This document shows positions 6,298-8,245 of a stretch of 8,245 nt of DNA, piece by piece. The stretch spans positions 1,164-9,408 of the forward strand of contig DKBC01000317.1 of assembly GCA_002451065.1 (NCBI GenBank). The letters are read 5' to 3'. The DNA comes from Betaproteobacteria bacterium UBA6910. GTDB taxonomy: Bacteria; Pseudomonadota; Gammaproteobacteria; Burkholderiales; UBA6910. A program made the translations under genes and the position numbers. The notes under the pieces were generated by a model. That model saw nothing but the letters and a program-made list of their open reading frames with translations. It was not told where the DNA came from and did not search any database. Position 1 is the first letter of the stretch. Each line of letters begins with the position of its first letter.

Positions 6298-6956
6298 AGT
6301 TCCACTCCTTTCCCCCGTAAGGCGGCCGCCAGGGCGCGCGTGGCCCGCGAACAATGGGTCTTTACGCTGCCTTCCGAGCAACCCATGACCGCGCCCGTTT
6401 CAGCTACGTCCAGACCTTCCCAATAACGCAACAAGAAGGCCTGACGTTGACGTTCCGGCAACTTCGTCAAGCTTTCCTCAATAAAAGCAATAAGTTGTGA
6501 GTCTTCCAGGTGCCTTGCCGGATCTCCGCCCGTCTTGGACTCGTCCGCTGAGGCGATCAGCTCGAGCGGGTCGGTTTCTTCCCCGTCAGTGCCGGGAATC
6601 AGGGAAGAGACCAACGTGGTCCAGGTGGAGCGCACTTTCTGCCGCCGATAGTGGTCCCGGATCGTGTTCTGGAGAATGCGCTGGAAAAGCAGCGGGAGTT
6701 CGGCTGGCGGTTTCCCGGAATACTTTTCCACCAGCTTGAGCATAGATTCTTGGACAATATCCAGAGCCGAGGCCTCGTCACGCACCGCGAACAGCGCCTG
6801 CTTGAACGCCCTGCGTTCGCAGTCGGCGAGGAAACCGGAAAGCTCCTGATAAGTGGCCAGACGAGTCGTCCCCCGTTTGAGGGTCTTGGAATCCGAAAGA
6901 TTGATCCGGACTATAGCAAATACCCGGCTCCGCCCCGACGATCGCGCCCATGGCAC
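6294..6956 (-). CDS. ECF-type (group 4) RNA polymerase sigma factor
   Basis: An alternative sigma factor that would direct RNA polymerase to a small regulon. The conserved part starts at ATYQELSGFL. Region 2 spans about residues 48-110 of the 220-residue version and includes DEASALDIVQESMLKLVEKY and LLFQRILQNTIRDHYRRQKVR. A longer acidic linker follows (about 117-152). Region 4 is about 153-213, with LTKLPERQRQAFLLRYWEGL and a helix-turn-helix VAETGAVMGCSEGSVKTHCS. The GTG at 6956 is the only standard start codon upstream of region 2, giving 220 residues. Homologs as I recall them start Met-Ala-Thr/Ser at the point where this gene has CTG (6858-6860), after GGGGGA at good spacing. An extended -10 box at 6910-6918 would transcribe only the shorter 188-residue form. 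First gene of the four-gene operon. Sigma identity is sure; the start is not. Confidence 0.92.
   Translation of the reverse strand: MPWARSSGRSRVFAIVRINLSDSKTLKRGTTRLATYQELSGFLADCERRAFKQALFAVRDEASALDIVQESMLKLVEKYSGKPPAELPLLFQRILQNTIRDHYRRQKVRSTWTTLVSSLIPGTDGEETDPLELIASADESKTGGDPARHLEDSQLIAFIEESLTKLPERQRQAFLLRYWEGLDVAETGAVMGCSEGSVKTHCSRATRALAAALRGKGVEL
6910..6918 (-). promoter_or_regulatory. Extended -10 promoter for the sigma-factor operon
   Basis: The minus strand reads TGCTATAGT: a TGn extension plus TATAGT (five of six consensus). Transcription would start near 6903, about 43 bases before the CTG at 6860. There is no good -35 box (TCGGGG at the expected place), which extended -10 promoters can tolerate. 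If active, the GTG at 6956 would not be on this transcript. Confidence 0.4.
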
Positions 6957-6983
6957 GACGCCCGCCGGATCCCCTGCGGGGTC

Positions 6984-7012
6984 TTGACCAAACGCGGCCC
7001 ACCCGCTACTGT
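6984..7012 (+). promoter_or_regulatory. Probable sigma-70 promoter for ilvB (-35 TTGACC, -10 TACTGT)
   Basis: TTGACC (6984-6989, five of six) and TACTGT (7007-7012, matching T1, A2 and T6, the most conserved -10 positions) are 17 bases apart. Transcription would start near 7019, leaving a leader of about 33 bases before the ilvB ATG. That is too short for a classical attenuator with a leader peptide. Confidence 0.5.
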
Positions 7013-7037
7013 CTCACGTTTTGCTAACTCTGACAGT
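7008..7037. repeat. 6-bp dyad ACTGTC/GACAGT spanning the ilvB promoter start region
   Basis: ACTGTC (7008-7013) and GACAGT (7032-7037) are perfect inverted copies 18 bases apart. The left arm overlaps the -10 box and the right arm lies just past the expected transcription start. It could be an operator or a short RNA stem, but a 6-bp dyad can occur by chance. Confidence 0.3.
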
Positions 7038-7051
7038 TTAAAGCGAATTTT

Positions 7052-8245
7052 ATGGAGTTGACGGGCGCGGAGATCGTCGTGCGCTGCCTTCAGGAAGAGG
7101 GGGTCGAACACGTCTTCGGCTACCCCGGCGGCGCGGTCCTGTTCATCTACGACGAGCTGTTCAAGCAGGACAAGGTCAAGCACATCCTGGTTCGCCACGA
7201 ACAGGCAGCGGTTCACGCGGCGGACGGATACTCGCGCTCGAGCCAGAAGGTCGGGGTGTGTCTGGTGACCTCAGGACCTGGCGTGACCAATGCGGTAACA
7301 GGGATCGCCACCGCCTACATGGATTCGATCCCGATGGTCATCATCACCGGCCAAGTGCCGACGCCGGCCATCGGCCAGGATGCATTCCAGGAAGTGGACA
7401 CCGTGGGCATCACCCGCCCCTGCGTCAAGCACAACTTCCTGGTCAAGGACGTCAGAGAGGTCGCCGCGACCATCAAGAAGGCGTTTTACATCGCGGCTAC
7501 GGGGCGGCCCGGCCCGGTGCTGGTGGACATCCCGAAGGATGTCACCGTCGCCAAAACGGAATTCCAATACCCGGAGACCGTTTCTCTGCGCTCCTATAAC
7601 CCAGTGGTCAAGGGTCACGCGGGCCAGATCAAAAAGGCGCTGCAGCTTATCCTGGACGCGAAGCGTCCCATGATATACACGGGGGGCGGGGTCATCCTGT
7701 CGGATGCCGCTCCTCAGCTGACGGAGTTGGTCCGGCTACTGGGATTCCCCTGCACCAATACGCTCATGGGCCTTGGAGGCTACCCTGCGACCGATCGTCA
7801 GTTCGTGGGAATGCTGGGAATGCACGGCACCTACGAGGCCAACATGGCCATGCAGCATTGTGACGTACTGGTGGCTGTGGGGGCCAGATTCGATGACCGG
7901 GTCATCGGGAACCCCAAGCACTTCCACAGCGAAGAGCGCAAGATCATCCACATCGACATTGACCCCTCCTCGATCTCAAAGCGGGTGAAGGTAGATGTGC
8001 CGATCGTCGGCAACGTTCGGGAAGTCCTGGACGAGCTGATCAAGCTGCTAAAGACCAGTCGCGAGAAGCCGGACGCAACGGCGCTCAAGACCTGGTGGAC
8101 GCAAATCGAACTTTGGAGAGGGCGGGATTGCCTCAAGTACGACCGGTCGAGCGACATCATCAAGCCCCAGCTGGTGATCGAGAAGCTCTGGGAAGTGACC
8201 AAGGGCGAGGCCTACGTAACGTCGGACGTCGGCCAGCATCAGATG
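7052..8245 (+). CDS. ilvB: Acetohydroxyacid synthase large (catalytic) subunit, partial
   Basis: This thiamine-diphosphate enzyme makes acetolactate or acetohydroxybutyrate, the first shared step of valine, leucine and isoleucine synthesis. The first 398 codons are present and the gene runs off the window end. The start METLTGAEIVV-type region reads MELTGAEIVVRCLQEEGVEH. The pyrimidine-binding domain contains GYPGGAVL (23-30) and RHEQAAVHAADGYSR (48-62), with the catalytic glutamate at Glu50, then SGPGVTNAVTG (74-84) and QVPTPAIGQDAFQE (101-114). The central domain has GGGVILSD (211-218), LGMHGTYEANMA (255-266) and VGARFDDRV (276-284). The sequence ends SDVGQHQM, at the start of the cofactor-binding domain; the GDG motif is beyond the window. 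The ATG at 7052-7054 matches family starts; its ribosome site is weak (AAAGCGA). ilvB and ilvI cannot be told apart here, but a regulatory subunit gene is expected next. Divergent from the sigma-factor operon. Confidence 0.97.
   Translation, partial: MELTGAEIVVRCLQEEGVEHVFGYPGGAVLFIYDELFKQDKVKHILVRHEQAAVHAADGYSRSSQKVGVCLVTSGPGVTNAVTGIATAYMDSIPMVIITGQVPTPAIGQDAFQEVDTVGITRPCVKHNFLVKDVREVAATIKKAFYIAATGRPGPVLVDIPKDVTVAKTEFQYPETVSLRSYNPVVKGHAGQIKKALQLILDAKRPMIYTGGGVILSDAAPQLTELVRLLGFPCTNTLMGLGGYPATDRQFVGMLGMHGTYEANMAMQHCDVLVAVGARFDDRVIGNPKHFHSEERKIIHIDIDPSSISKRVKVDVPIVGNVREVLDELIKLLKTSREKPDATALKTWWTQIELWRGRDCLKYDRSSDIIKPQLVIEKLWEVTKGEAYVTSDVGQHQM

Noticed and set aside
6965..6989. GC-rich hairpin GATCCCC/GGGGTC in the ilvB-sigma spacer as a terminator or attenuator
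   Set aside because: The stem is short and bulged, has no T run, and lies upstream of the predicted ilvB start of transcription.
7007..7033. Sigma-E-type promoter (TCTGA at 7029-7033) before ilvB
   Set aside because: No GAACTT-like -35 element lies about 16 bases upstream, so there is no support for control by the neighbouring sigma factor.

Overview
The window is ordinary chromosomal DNA from a GC-rich betaproteobacterium. No single gene proves this. The evidence is the gene order valS–holC–pepA divergent from lptF–lptG, together with an ECF sigma / DUF3619-like / DUF3106-like / RDD cluster facing an acetohydroxyacid synthase gene, and the close protein matches to betaproteobacterial families recalled from memory. 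There are no tRNAs, rRNAs, CRISPR arrays, insertion sequences or phage genes, and base composition looks even across the window.

Region 1 (1-2838, minus strand) is a housekeeping run: pepA (M17 aminopeptidase), holC (DNA polymerase III chi, TTG start), an acidic and proline-rich protein of unknown function, then the first 84 codons of valS. The unknown protein has no stop codon before valS. The two form one continuous reading frame from 848 to the window edge. This is either a real fusion or a lost stop, and it is the oddest thing in the window.

Region 2 (2882-5082, plus strand) is lptF–lptG, joined by an ATGA overlap. They encode the two permease subunits of the LptB2FG exporter that pulls lipopolysaccharide out of the inner membrane. 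The only promoter with two good boxes near the pepA/lptF divide points toward pepA and lies inside the start of lptF.

Region 3 (5088-6956, minus strand) is a tightly coupled four-gene operon: ECF-type sigma factor, a single-span membrane protein (DUF3619-like), a secreted protein made of an 18-residue repeat (DUF3106-like), and a small RDD-family membrane protein. Every junction overlaps (GTGA, 25 nt, GTGA). The arrangement suggests an envelope-sensing circuit, with the sigma factor regulated by the membrane and periplasmic proteins. That is inference.

Region 4 (6957-8245, plus strand) is a short divergent promoter region followed by the first 398 codons of the acetohydroxyacid synthase large subunit, which runs off the window end. 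A 6-bp dyad overlaps the likely -10 box.
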